Shown here in pieces: positions 9,331 to 17,677 of a DNA stretch of 45,847 nucleotides. The notes under the pieces were generated by a model. That model searched no databases and was not told the origin of the DNA. It saw nothing but the letters and a program-made list of their open reading frames with translations. The stretch covers positions 1 through 45,847 of the forward strand of contig JAURWD010000306.1 of NCBI GenBank assembly GCA_030655145.1, written 5' to 3'. Positions within the stretch are counted from its first letter, which is position 1. Every line of letters begins with the position of its first letter. Origin of the DNA: Ferruginibacter sp. Lineage in GTDB: Bacteria > Bacteroidota > Bacteroidia > Chitinophagales > Chitinophagaceae. The translations under genes and the position numbers were made by a program.

Positions 9331-9338
9331 CAAAGTTA
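9331..9338 (-). promoter_or_regulatory. -7 box abutting the uvrD start
   Basis: TAACTTTG on the minus strand ends 4 nt before the ATG at 9324-9326. A TTC at 9357-9359 sits 18 nt upstream, one base off a TTG -33 element. Transcription would begin at or next to the start codon. Confidence 0.55.
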
Positions 9339-9431
9339 CGAAGACGGTAATGGGAAGAAGGGCTGTGGGGAAATAAAATCGCGGCCGCGAGATGAGCGTT
9401 TTGCTTAATCGATCTTTTACCTAAAACAAAG

Positions 9432-9471
9432 CATCCTCAACATGATGAATAATTTTCACATGTTGAGGATG
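9432..9471 (-). terminator. hairpin, probable terminator after the small membrane-protein gene
   Basis: A 13-bp perfect inverted repeat (CATCCTCAACATG at 9432-9444, CATGTTGAGGATG at 9459-9471) with a 14-nt loop. On the minus strand it is followed by CTTTGTTTT, a moderate T-rich tail; it lies 21 nt after the stop at 9493. Confidence 0.75.
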
Positions 9472-9492
9472 GAGAATAAATCTTTTAAAAAC

Positions 9493-9705
9493 TTAAGATT
9501 GCTTGCGATCAGCAACAACCATAATGATGCCCGCAACCAGCGCAACTCCGCCAGCATATACCGGCCAGCCTACAGACTTCTTATCTTTCTTATTGATCTC
9601 TAACGGACCAACATCAACCAATTTCTCTTCTTTTGTAAAGCTAAAGCCACGGAACACTAGCATCAGGATACCGGCAATAATCAGGATAATTCCAACAACT
9701 TTCAT
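9493..9705 (-). CDS. small two-helix membrane protein
   Basis: A 70-residue protein with two predicted transmembrane helices: one at the N-terminus (MKVVGIILIIAGILMLV) and one near the C-terminus (YAGGVALVAGIIMVVA), joined by a short charged loop (FTKEEKLVDVGPLEI). It resembles a family of small uncharacterised bacterial membrane proteins (possibly DUF3185-like; recalled, not searched). The frame extends upstream to 9810 but the ATG at 9705 gives the natural N-terminus. It is followed by a 13-bp hairpin and lies divergent to the AraC-type gene. Confidence 0.8.
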   Translation of the reverse strand: MKVVGIILIIAGILMLVFRGFSFTKEEKLVDVGPLEINKKDKKSVGWPVYAGGVALVAGIIMVVADRKQS

Positions 9706-9841
9706 AATTAAGGGTTTGTAGAGTAAATAATAAGGTTCACGATAATAAGACAATTGAAGTGCCAAACACAGGCAGGCCGGCGTCGCCTTCATACCCGAGT
9801 TTTTTATCATTGTTTTACAAAGCAGATTTAGGCTGGCCAGT

Positions 9842-9849
9842 TAACTTTG
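9842..9849 (+). promoter_or_regulatory. -7 box abutting the AraC-family gene
   Basis: TAACTTTG ends 4 nt before the GTG start at 9854. No clear -33 element is seen. It predicts a leaderless transcript. Confidence 0.5.
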
Positions 9850-9853
9850 ACTT

Positions 9854-10702
9854 GTGCAGCACATTGAATTTTTTCACCTTGACCATTTTGAAAATAATTA
9901 TCACCGCGTGAAGCCGCCGGAAAGCTTACGTGGGTTCATCGATTTCTTCTGGGAGACGAAATTTGATGATCTATTGGCTGCCCATCCTGCCGGGTTTTCT
10001 GATGCCCTGTTTCCAAACATTGGATATACTTATCTCATTAACCTGGGCACGCCGTTCAGGATGCAGGTTGGAGACCGGCTCTTTGATATGAAGACTGACG
10101 GCTTTTTGCCACGTAATAGCTCAATCGAATGTTATCATCAACCTGGGAACTGTTTGTTTGGAATCAAGTTCAAAGTGTCGCCTGTAATTTTTGAGAAGAA
10201 GATAAATTTTGCGGAATACAAAGGATATATTTTTCCGCTCAGCTACCTGATGGAGCCTGCAGTTATTCAACAGGTAAAACTTGCGGAAAGTTTCGAAGCA
10301 CGGCTGATGATCTTATCAGCGTATTTCAAGGATATCCTGCATAAATACCAGGGTTCTTTGAAAGATGTGCAAGTTGTTACGGAAATCCTGGATCGTTGTA
10401 ACGCGGAGAATCAGTTTGCTGTTCCAGTAGAGGAACTGGCCAGCCGTTATAACATTTCTTCCCGCACACTCCAGCGTTATTTTGAACGGGTTACAAGTTT
10501 GAGTAGCAAAGATGCCTTACAGGTAATGCGAATACGAAAGGCTGCCCAGCATATTGCTACCGATCCGGTTAGTTTTCATTATTCTGTTTATGGGTATTAC
10601 GATCACAGCCATTTTTACAAACACTTAAAAAGCTTTTTGAAAAAGGATACTGTCGTCGCTTTAAAACCACATCTCAAGTTGCTGTCATCTCTGCATAAAT
10701 AG
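9854..10702 (+). CDS. AraC family transcriptional regulator
   Basis: A 282-residue regulator. The N-terminal half (about 1-155, with RGFIDFFWE) looks like the DUF6597-type sensing domain common in Bacteroidota AraC proteins; the C-terminal part (about 180-270) is the double helix-turn-helix DNA-binding domain (VEELASRYNISSRTLQRYF and the conserved YGYYDHSHFYKHLKSF). The GTG start at 9854 is four bases after a -7 box. Neighbours give no clear target; the convergent outer-membrane protein gene ends only 12 nt away. Ligand unknown. Confidence 0.9.
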   Translation: MQHIEFFHLDHFENNYHRVKPPESLRGFIDFFWETKFDDLLAAHPAGFSDALFPNIGYTYLINLGTPFRMQVGDRLFDMKTDGFLPRNSSIECYHQPGNCLFGIKFKVSPVIFEKKINFAEYKGYIFPLSYLMEPAVIQQVKLAESFEARLMILSAYFKDILHKYQGSLKDVQVVTEILDRCNAENQFAVPVEELASRYNISSRTLQRYFERVTSLSSKDALQVMRIRKAAQHIATDPVSFHYSVYGYYDHSHFYKHLKSFLKKDTVVALKPHLKLLSSLHK

Positions 10703-10714
10703 AATTCACCCGCT

Positions 10715-13165
10715 TTATTGAGCTCGCTGACGTTCTTCTTCAGACGCAGTTGTCCTGCGCCGCGCTGCCTGAACTTTATTGTTTCCAAATCGATACGTGA
10801 AACTTAGATTGGCTACCCGGGTCTCGCGGTAGGCATGCCATTTTTCTATATAGTTGTCATAGGTGATAACAGCCTGTGGCAAATTTGTCCAAAAAATATC
10901 TGTGATGTTGAAACGAATCGTGCCTTTAGTTTTTAGGATGGTTTTTTGTACCCCCGCGGATATACCCCATTGTGGATCTAATACCATAAAACCATATTGC
11001 CCGCCGGTATTGACATTTGCATTCAACTCTGCCGTCCAACCCTTTTTCAGCGTGAACGTATTGTTGGTGCGGAGATCTGCTACCGGGCGACCCTTATTCA
11101 AACTTGTACCTCCCAGCTTGCCGTTGAATTTTTCGTAGTAGAGATTACCATTATTGATCATGTTCCACCACTTATTGATTTTCACCGGCGCGGAAAAATC
11201 CAGTCCATAGTAATCAGATGATGCCAGGTTTATCGGTATTTGAACGGTAACATTTTCATCGGATGATATTGTTGGAAATACATCCCTGAACCTTGCAATG
11301 GCTATGTTTTGATTGTTTACGGTATGGCTATAGCTTGCCGTGAAGTTTAGATTCTTTAAGGTGTAACTCAATTCGTAAGCCCAGGTGATCTGTGGTAAAA
11401 GTCCCGGGCGCCCGGTAGCGTAGGTTGTTACATCGATCAGGAACAAAAACGGGTTAAGCTGCGAATAGCCCGGTCGATCGATCCTGCGACTGACCGAAAT
11501 GCCAAGGGTCTTATCTTCTTTCAATTTATAATTGAAAAATGCACTGGGAAAAACCTGTAAATAGCTGGAGTCGAATTTTACGTTGCCGATCTTTTGCTCC
11601 GTTTCAATTTGCGTGTGTTCGGCGCGGAGACCCAGTTGTAAATTGAACTTTTTGTATTCTTTGCTGGCATTAATGTAAGCGGCATTGTTGTTTTCCTGGT
11701 AGAGGAAACGATTGGTTTTATTAATATCATTAACGGGAACACCGGTGCTTACATCCCAGAACTTCGCGTCGTTGTCTGACGAAACAAAACTTGTTTTAAA
11801 ACCAGTTTCCCATTTGGCTCCATGGGGCAACGGATTTACATAATCGACCTTTGCAGTTTTGAAAGTCAGTTTTCCCTCCTGGTCTCCGTTTAAAATATAG
11901 TTAGGCTGCAGATCTGAACCATCGAGGCGGTAGTAATTGGTCGCATTGACGGTTAAAGAGTTTGATCGGTAAACCCCGTAATCCGCGTCAGCAGTCAGTT
12001 CTTTCCCCGTGGAGTCAAAGCTGTGTTTGAAATTGATGTTGGCGAGCACATTCTTCGCAAGATCGTCATTGGTAGCCAGCGAATTAAACGTACTGGTAGC
12101 CTGTTTTGCGGGATCGATCACGATTGAGCTGTTGTTGTTCCTGCGCTTATATGCGTTGAAGTTTCCATTGAGCACCACACCAATGATGGTTTTTTTGGAA
12201 GGGAAAAAATCAAGGCCGATCCGCGACGCGTTGGAAGATGTTGGCGACTTGGAGTAATTGTCCTTGAGGTCGCCACCACTGTAAATGCCATTCTCAAAAA
12301 AGTTACGGTCGAGTAGTAAATGATTCAGGCCGATCCTGTATGCATAGTTATAGTTGCCAAAAACATTGATCTTTTTATTTCGATAATTAAAAGTAGTGCC
12401 GGCATTTGCTTTTGGATAAACCCCTTGTCCATATCCGGCCGTGAGCGTACCATTAATTCCCATGCGCTGGTCTTTTTTCATCCGGATGTCAATGATCCCG
12501 GAATTGCCGGCTGCATCATATTTCGCCGAGGGATTGGTAATGATTTCCAGCCGCTCGATGGCGGCCGATGGCAAACCTCTCAGGTAGTTAGCGAGGTCCG
12601 CGCCGTTCATTGGAGTGGGTTTTCCATCGATCATGATGATAACGCCTTGTTTTCCGCGCAGGCTGATCGCATCATTTTGATCGACATTCACGCCCGGTGA
12701 ACGTTCAAGGACATCCATCGCGGAACTACCTGCGCTGACGATGCTGTTCTCGACATTTACAACTATGCGATCTGACAATTTTTGTATGAAAGGTTTTCGT
12801 GCATTCACGGTTACCGAACTCAACTCTTTCGAAATCGGTTGTAAAATGATTGGGGGAATTATGACTGCAGGAGTTGCTGAAGAGAGCGTGACGGGAGCGG
12901 ACAAAGAAGTGGCGAAATTGTCCCCGGTTATCCTGAGCAGGTAGGTACCTAAAAGAATGTTATCAAATTCTATTCGTCCGTCTGCGTCTGTAAGGGATAT
13001 CTTGACGAGCGAAGAATCTTTTGCTTTTAGCAATTCCGCTGTAGCGTTGCTGATTCCTCCTCGCTCAACTGAATTTATTACGGTTGATATCTTGCCGCGC
13101 ATTTCCTGGCAAAATGCTGGTACACAAAAAAAGAAAGAGAGGAAAAATTTAAAGAATGTTCTCAT
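10715..13165 (-). CDS. outer-membrane beta-barrel protein, TonB-dependent receptor-like
   Basis: An 816-residue exported protein. A signal peptide (ending near FCVPAFCQ) is followed by a carboxypeptidase-regulatory-like Ig domain (about 22-105), a plug domain (about 120-225; MDVLERSPGVNVDQ, ISLRGKQGVIIMIDGKPTP, IERLEIITNPSAKYDAAGNS) and a barrel of alternating aromatic-rich strands. The final short charged tail (ARRRTTASEEERQRAQ) is common in this family. It may take up a peptide, siderophore or other ligand. No SusD-like partner is adjacent, so it is not a Sus-type polysaccharide locus. Substrate unknown. Confidence 0.9.
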   Translation of the reverse strand: MRTFFKFFLSFFFCVPAFCQEMRGKISTVINSVERGGISNATAELLKAKDSSLVKISLTDADGRIEFDNILLGTYLLRITGDNFATSLSAPVTLSSATPAVIIPPIILQPISKELSSVTVNARKPFIQKLSDRIVVNVENSIVSAGSSAMDVLERSPGVNVDQNDAISLRGKQGVIIMIDGKPTPMNGADLANYLRGLPSAAIERLEIITNPSAKYDAAGNSGIIDIRMKKDQRMGINGTLTAGYGQGVYPKANAGTTFNYRNKKINVFGNYNYAYRIGLNHLLLDRNFFENGIYSGGDLKDNYSKSPTSSNASRIGLDFFPSKKTIIGVVLNGNFNAYKRRNNNSSIVIDPAKQATSTFNSLATNDDLAKNVLANINFKHSFDSTGKELTADADYGVYRSNSLTVNATNYYRLDGSDLQPNYILNGDQEGKLTFKTAKVDYVNPLPHGAKWETGFKTSFVSSDNDAKFWDVSTGVPVNDINKTNRFLYQENNNAAYINASKEYKKFNLQLGLRAEHTQIETEQKIGNVKFDSSYLQVFPSAFFNYKLKEDKTLGISVSRRIDRPGYSQLNPFLFLIDVTTYATGRPGLLPQITWAYELSYTLKNLNFTASYSHTVNNQNIAIARFRDVFPTISSDENVTVQIPINLASSDYYGLDFSAPVKINKWWNMINNGNLYYEKFNGKLGGTSLNKGRPVADLRTNNTFTLKKGWTAELNANVNTGGQYGFMVLDPQWGISAGVQKTILKTKGTIRFNITDIFWTNLPQAVITYDNYIEKWHAYRETRVANLSFTYRFGNNKVQAARRRTTASEEERQRAQ

Positions 13166-13315
13166 GCTGGTTGCTTTGAAACAAACTTCCAGTAAAAACG
13201 AACATCTTCGTAAGTCTAATACATTAGGGCTATTTCTGCCAATATGAATGGTCTTGGTAACAAAACAACGTGTCGGATTCTTACATCACCTGTTGGTTGT
13301 TCAGGACCAGGACAA

Positions 13316-13789
13316 TCAGGCGTGAGCATACCTGCTGGCCGGCTCTGTAATTGTTGGTAGAGAAAGTTGCCAGCAAAGGCTGATGGCGAGACAACAAATA
13401 TCTGCTTGAGTGAGGTGATTGTTTTCTACGCTGAAAGAAGGAGCGCAAGTGAGTGATGCGGCGTCGGACTCTTTATTAGAAACCGTAAGTAAATTCTCAT
13501 CGGTAAGCACGAAACGATATTTACGTCCATCCAATTCAATAGCTCCTTCCTTTTTTTGGGTGTTGCCATAGGTCATGGAACCTACCGCCATGGCGTACTC
13601 GTTTTTGAAAACGGTTTTCCCGGAGATGCTGCCAATACCATCAATAAACAGGAGGCGGTGTAAATGCTCGAAAGTCAAACGAGCGGAGCGATGCAATGGG
13701 TTGAACTTCGCAATGATCAACCGATCCTCATCGTGAATTCTATATTCTTCCAGTAGAGCAGATTGGTGGTAAAGTTTATCCCAGGTCAT
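13316..13789 (-). CDS. hypothetical protein
   Basis: A 157-residue protein I do not recognise. No signal peptide or membrane helix is visible. The middle (HDEDRLIIAKFNPLHRSARL, then the LFIDGIGSISGKTVFKNEYA region) looks like beta-strands of a soluble protein; the C-terminal part has four cysteines (about 115-145). The open frame begins at 13930, but the ATG at 13789 (MTWDKLYHQSALLEEY) gives a more protein-like N-terminus; the upstream part has no such character. Neighbours (barrel protein, recA) do not suggest a function. Confidence 0.6.
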   Translation of the reverse strand: MTWDKLYHQSALLEEYRIHDEDRLIIAKFNPLHRSARLTFEHLHRLLFIDGIGSISGKTVFKNEYAMAVGSMTYGNTQKKEGAIELDGRKYRFVLTDENLLTVSNKESDAASLTCAPSFSVENNHLTQADICCLAISLCWQLSLPTITEPASRYAHA

Positions 13790-14095
13790 ATGTAAGCTTT
13801 GAAGGCGAAAAAGTACACCACTTACACCAGACGAGCAACATAACACCACAGGGTAACAATTAATTAATATTGGATGCGACCGGTTAAAGCCACCCTGGGT
13901 TGTGCCAATAGTTTGTCTTCTGACCCCCAAACCCCCTGGTAATTAACAAAAAATCGGAAAAACTAACACTTTGTGGTATAGGCAGGTTGATCAAACTGTC
14001 GTTTTTTTGTAAAAACGCTGCCGCAGGAATAACTCGTTGCCCGTTTTCATCCGCAAAACCCGATCAAAAACTAAGTTTTTTCTCATGCTTGAACG
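13790..14095. other. gene-free region upstream of recA
   Basis: I see no protein gene here. It holds the upstream region of the hypothetical gene, a TTGATCAA palindrome (13987-13994) and a T5-gt-A5 element near 14004-14015. It leads into a strong plus-strand terminator at 14096-14131, so part of it may be transcribed as a small RNA. Confidence 0.4.
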
Positions 14096-14131
14096 AACCC
14101 TGTCCTGAAGTTTTAAGGATGGGGTTTTTTT
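14096..14131 (+). terminator. orphan Rho-independent terminator upstream of recA
   Basis: An 11-bp stem including two G-U pairs (14096-14106 with 116-126 of the same hundred block), 9-nt loop, then a run of T. No plus-strand gene precedes it for more than 3 kb. It ends about 70 nt before the recA -7 box. Confidence 0.75.
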
Positions 14132-14176
14132 ATCAAAAGCTCCGCTAAATATTTTACTAAAAAATTACTAAAAAAA

Positions 14177-14208
14177 TTAGTGTTGATAAAAGAAACCGAT
14201 TATCTTTG
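14177..14208 (+). promoter_or_regulatory. recA promoter
   Basis: TATCTTTG (14201-14208) matches TAnnTTTG; TTAG at 14177-14180 lies 20 nt upstream as a weak -33. The leader would be about 50 nt. I see no obvious LexA box. Confidence 0.6.
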
Positions 14209-14266
14209 AAGCGAAATTTATTTTTACAACGCACAACCAGATACATCACTTTAAAAAAAAGAGACA

Positions 14267-15268
14267 ATGAGCAACGCAGAAAAATTGAAGGCGCTGAAAT
14301 TAACGATGGATAAAATCGATAAAGATTTCGGTAAAGGATCGGTCATGATCATGGGAGATAAACCCCATGTAGAACAGGAAGTAATTTCGACAGGGTCACT
14401 TGGATTGGATGTGGCATTAGGGATCGGCGGATTGCCGAAAGGAAGAGTGATAGAAATATATGGACCAGAGAGCAGTGGTAAAACGACCATTGCAACACAC
14501 GTTATTGCGGAGTCCCAGAAAAAAGGCGGCATGTGTGCGTTCATAGATGCGGAGCATGCATTCGATAGTAATTATGCGCAAAAATTAGGAGTAGATATCG
14601 ATAACCTGCTTATCTCTCAGCCAGACTATGGCGAGCAGGCGCTGGAAATCGCGGACAGGTTGATCTTGTCTGGTGCAGTTGATGTGGTAGTGATTGACTC
14701 AGTGGCTGCCCTGGTTCCGAAGAGTGAACTGGAAGGCGAAATGGGTGACAGCAAAATGGGCCTTCATGCCCGTTTGATGAGCCAGGCTTTGAGAAAGCTA
14801 ACCGCGACCATCTCAAAAACAAACTGCTGCTGTATTTTCATCAACCAGCTTCGTGAAAAAATCGGTGTTATGTTCGGGAATCCCGAAACAACTACCGGGG
14901 GAAATGCCTTGAAGTTCTACGCTTCAGTTCGGCTTGACATTCGTCGTATGGCTCAGATCAAAGACGGAGATGAAGCCATTGGTAACCGTGTAAAAGTAAA
15001 AGTGGTAAAAAATAAAGTTGCACCGCCTTTCCGGACAGCAGAATTCGACATTGTGTTTGGTGAAGGAATTTCAAAAACCGGTGAGATCATCGACATGGGT
15101 GTAGAGCTCGGGATTGTTCAAAAAAGTGGTAGTTGGTTCAGCTATGACACCAACAAATTAGGGCAGGGAAGAGATTCTGTGAAGCAATTGCTGCTCGACA
15201 ATCCTGAGATGTCAAAAGAGATCGAGGTAAAAATTCGGGCCAAGATCGCAGAAATGCAGGCGCAGTAA
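14267..15268 (+). CDS. recA: recombinase RecA
   Basis: A 333-residue RecA: the strand-exchange ATPase of homologous recombination that also activates SOS-type repressors. Walker [10 protein letters not shown] (66-74), the [12 protein letters not shown]alker B region, the L2-region segment [21 protein letters not shown] and [12 protein letters not shown] are all present. The C-terminus is short and lacks the long acidic tail of the E. coli protein. It has its own promoter and terminator. recX, encoding its modulator, lies about 6 kb downstream on the other strand. Confidence 0.98.
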   Translation: MSNAEKLKALKLTMDKIDKDFGKGSVMIMGDKPHVEQEVISTGSLGLDVALGIGGLPKGRVIEIYGPESSGKTTIATHVIAESQKKGGMCAFIDAEHAFDSNYAQKLGVDIDNLLISQPDYGEQALEIADRLILSGAVDVVVIDSVAALVPKSELEGEMGDSKMGLHARLMSQALRKLTATISKTNCCCIFINQLREKIGVMFGNPETTTGGNALKFYASVRLDIRRMAQIKDGDEAIGNRVKVKVVKNKVAPPFRTAEFDIVFGEGISKTGEIIDMGVELGIVQKSGSWFSYDTNKLGQGRDSVKQLLLDNPEMSKEIEVKIRAKIAEMQAQ

Positions 15269-15297
15269 ACAAAGGATTTTATGGGTTAGTAAATACG

Positions 15298-15323
15298 GCC
15301 GTTTCGAAAGGAACGGCTTTTTT
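15298..15323 (+). terminator. Rho-independent terminator after recA
   Basis: An 8-bp stem with one G-U pair (GCCGTTTC at 15298-15305, GGAACGGC at 15310-15317), GAAA loop, then TTTTTT. The T-run overlaps the TAA that ends the continuation of the convergent glycosyltransferase frame. Confidence 0.9.
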
Positions 15324-15579
15324 ATTTGTGCAGGAGTTGGGAAACAGGGCGGAGTGCCAGGTGCTCATCAGAAGCATTATGACCATAACTTCCTACGATG
15401 CTTCTTGAACCTTCGAGGTGAAACCGGTAATGAATAGTTGGTCCCAGCAGCTGCATGTTTTCAAACACTTGTTGAATGGGCAGCTTCCCGGGGCAAAAAA
15501 TAATTTCCCTTGCATCCAGTTTTTTCGAGAGATGCGTAAGATCATTGATGTTTACGACGCAGCCTGCCTCCGTCTCATT
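15322..15579 (-). pseudogene. in-frame C-terminal continuation of the glycosyltransferase after a TAG
   Basis: After the TAG at 15580-15582 the same minus-strand frame stays open for 85 codons to a TAA at 15322-15324. The translation begins NETEAGCVVNINDLTHLSKK and includes LDAREIIFCPGKLPIQQVF and HYRFHLEGSRSIVGS. These match what I recall of the C-terminal Rossmann-like tail of Bacteroidota family 2 glycosyltransferases. It has no start codon near its beginning, so it is not a separate gene. Either a recent nonsense mutation, a sequencing error or stop-codon readthrough. Confidence 0.75.
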
Positions 15580-16614
15580 CTAGGTGGAGACTCTTCCGAA
15601 ATGTTGTTGGTGACCTGGTCCCTGCTCAGCCAACTGTTGAACGAATTGGTAAGCCATTGGGTTCGCGACTACCAGGGCGGGCAAATTAGCAGCATCGTCG
15701 TCTTTCCGCACAACTTTTTTTAGAGCATGACCGATAGCTGAAAGAGAGGCTTTACTCCAAATAGCAAGGCGTATCAGAATGGTATATAACCTCGCCGTAC
15801 CCCCACTAAAATGTTTGCGAACAAAAAGGCTCATCGCGCCATAAAATAGTTTGAGGTAATTCATGCTTCCAATCTTCGTGCTTTCTCCCTTAAAATGTAG
15901 GATGCAGGCGTCCGCCAGATAGAGATTCTTATAGCCAGCCTGCTGGATCCTGTAACTCAGGTCAACATCTTCCCCATACATAAAAAAGTTTTCGTCAAAA
16001 CTGCCGGTGAGTTCCAGCACGCTTTTCCGAACCATCATGAAGGCTCCAGCCAACACATCCACTTCCTGCGTAGTATTTTCATCTTTGTTACCAAGATAGT
16101 AACGGGCAAAGACCCGCGAACGCGGGAAGAGGGTAGCGAAGCCGGAAATTTTGTAAAGGGAGGTTAGTGGACCGGGAAAGCCCCTCTTGCTTTCCTTGAG
16201 AAAAATACCGGAACCGTCAATCATCTTCACCCCAAGTGCACCAATGGAAATATCCTGGTGGAGACATTGCAGGCATTTTTCAAAAACGTCTTCAGCAACA
16301 ATGGTATCCGGGTTCAGGAAGAGGACCAGCTCGCCACAGGCATATTTCAGGGCCTTGTTATTGGCCCGGCTGAAGCCAGTATTCTCTGTTTCCCAAAGAA
16401 AGGTTACTCCTTCAAACCGGTTGTTGAAATATTCACGACTACCATCCGAAGAGTTATTGTCGATTACGATGATTTCCGCAGCAATATTTTGAGAAGCCTT
16501 CACAACAGAGCAAAGACATTGCTCCAGGAAGTACTTAACATTATAATTTACTATGATGATCGATAGCTGCAAAGGCAAGTGGTTGTGCTTACGAAATAAG
16601 ATTTTTTCCCTCAC
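15580..16614 (-). CDS. family 2 glycosyltransferase, interrupted by an in-frame TAG
   Basis: A 344-residue GT2 enzyme (rhamnosyl-transferase-like) that moves a sugar from a nucleotide donor to a cell-surface glycan. GT-A features: LSIIIVNYNVKYFLEQCL at the N-terminus, IVIDNNSSDGSREYF, ENTGFSRANNKALK, LFLNPDTIV (DxD-like), and FDENFFMYGEDVDLSYRIQQ. The last 40 residues before the stop (LPALVVANPMAYQFVQQL) begin a Rossmann-like domain that is cut by the TAG; the frame continues for 85 codons (see the next entry downstream). The frame opens with GTG at 16614; a TTG at 16572 just before the conserved first strand is an alternative start. Confidence 0.9.
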   Translation of the reverse strand: MREKILFRKHNHLPLQLSIIIVNYNVKYFLEQCLCSVVKASQNIAAEIIVIDNNSSDGSREYFNNRFEGVTFLWETENTGFSRANNKALKYACGELVLFLNPDTIVAEDVFEKCLQCLHQDISIGALGVKMIDGSGIFLKESKRGFPGPLTSLYKISGFATLFPRSRVFARYYLGNKDENTTQEVDVLAGAFMMVRKSVLELTGSFDENFFMYGEDVDLSYRIQQAGYKNLYLADACILHFKGESTKIGSMNYLKLFYGAMSLFVRKHFSGGTARLYTILIRLAIWSKASLSAIGHALKKVVRKDDDAANLPALVVANPMAYQFVQQLAEQGPGHQQHFGRVST

Positions 16615-16649
16615 TATTCAAAATCCTCTCCGGGAGATCCGGTTGCCGG

Positions 16650-16657
16650 AAAAGTTA
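16650..16657 (-). promoter_or_regulatory. possible -7 box of the glycosyltransferase gene
   Basis: TAACTTTT on the minus strand, one base off TAnnTTTG, 35 nt before the GTG start. Confidence 0.3.
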
Positions 16658-16845
16658 AACTTATTCGACGGTAATTACGATTTCAGAAAGCAACCTGTTA
16701 GGTGGAGCGAATGAGTTGTCGGTGGATTATAACCGAGATCGCCAGCAATTGCTGTTGCAATTTTCAACTGGTGGGTGTATTGCGATCTAATTGTTGCTCT
16801 CCCTGGAGACGTGTTCATCGCCGGGAACGTAGCAAGTGATTTTCT

Positions 16846-16853
16846 TATCTTTG
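16846..16853 (+). promoter_or_regulatory. -7 box close to the suhB start
   Basis: TATCTTTG, exact TAnnTTTG match, ends 7 nt before the ATG at 16861. It predicts a leader of only a few nucleotides at most. Confidence 0.55.
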
Positions 16854-16860
16854 CGCCACC

Positions 16861-17634
16861 ATGAAAAGTACGTTATATAAAGCAACAGAAGCAGGCGCCA
16901 ATGAAATCAGGAGGTTCTTCAATGGAACCTTTGCTATTTCAAATAAGGAAGGGATCAACAACCTGGTGACCGAAGCCGATCATGCGGCCGAGAAAGCTAT
17001 TTTCTCCGTGATCCGTGAAGCCTATCCTGAACATTATATTTTAAGTGAAGAGTCCGGTGAGATCGTTACCCAAAGTGAATATAAGTGGATCATTGACCCG
17101 ATAGATGGCACTGTAAATTTTGCAAACGGGATTCCCCTTTGTTGCGTGAGCATCGGCCTCGAATTTAAAGGCGAGATCATAATGGGCGCCGTTTATAATC
17201 CGATGATGAATGAATTTTATTTTGCGGAAAAAGGAAAGGGCGCAACACTGAATGATAAACCCATCAAAGTGAGCGATAAAGCAGTTGTTGGTACATCGTG
17301 CATGGCAACCGGCTTTCCATACACTTACCTAGACCAGGCCAATGGGCCAATCCAGGTTTTTGAAAAGTTCATCCGAAAGGGAATTGCAGTCAGACGCCTC
17401 GGCAGCGCAGCCATCGATCTCTGTTGGGTGGCGGCAGGAAAATTTGATGCCTATTACGAACATAAGCTCGAAGCCTGGGATAGCGCAGCCGGTTCACTGA
17501 TCGTTACCGAAGCCGGGGGTATGGTCACCGACTTTGCAAACAAGCAATTCTCTGTATACCAGAAACAACTGCTTGCGACAAATGGCAAGATTCATGCAGC
17601 TGTTCTGGAAGTTATCAATGGCGGAGAAATTTAA
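16861..17634 (+). CDS. suhB: inositol monophosphatase family protein
   Basis: A 257-residue Mg2+-dependent phosphatase of the IMPase/SuhB family. Metal-binding motifs are complete: TEADHAAE, SEESGE (Glu), WIIDPIDGTVNF (Asp-x-Asp-Gly) and the C-terminal EAWDSAAG. The natural substrate may be myo-inositol phosphate or a related sugar phosphate; a CysQ-like role is less likely from the motif context. It is followed after 43 nt by thiL on the same strand and may be cotranscribed with it. Confidence 0.92.
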   Translation: MKSTLYKATEAGANEIRRFFNGTFAISNKEGINNLVTEADHAAEKAIFSVIREAYPEHYILSEESGEIVTQSEYKWIIDPIDGTVNFANGIPLCCVSIGLEFKGEIIMGAVYNPMMNEFYFAEKGKGATLNDKPIKVSDKAVVGTSCMATGFPYTYLDQANGPIQVFEKFIRKGIAVRRLGSAAIDLCWVAAGKFDAYYEHKLEAWDSAAGSLIVTEAGGMVTDFANKQFSVYQKQLLATNGKIHAAVLEVINGGEI

Positions 17635-17677
17635 CTGCAGCACCCAATCTTTTCTACAACAAATAAGAAATACACAA

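Noticed and set aside
15418..15723. Plus-strand open frame of 101 codons after recA
   Set aside because: It is the antisense shadow of the glycosyltransferase and its continuation past the TAG; no promoter and no protein-like sequence.
17534..17677. Upstream start for thiL inside suhB
   Set aside because: It would add 48 unrelated residues; the ATG at 17678 gives the family N-terminus.
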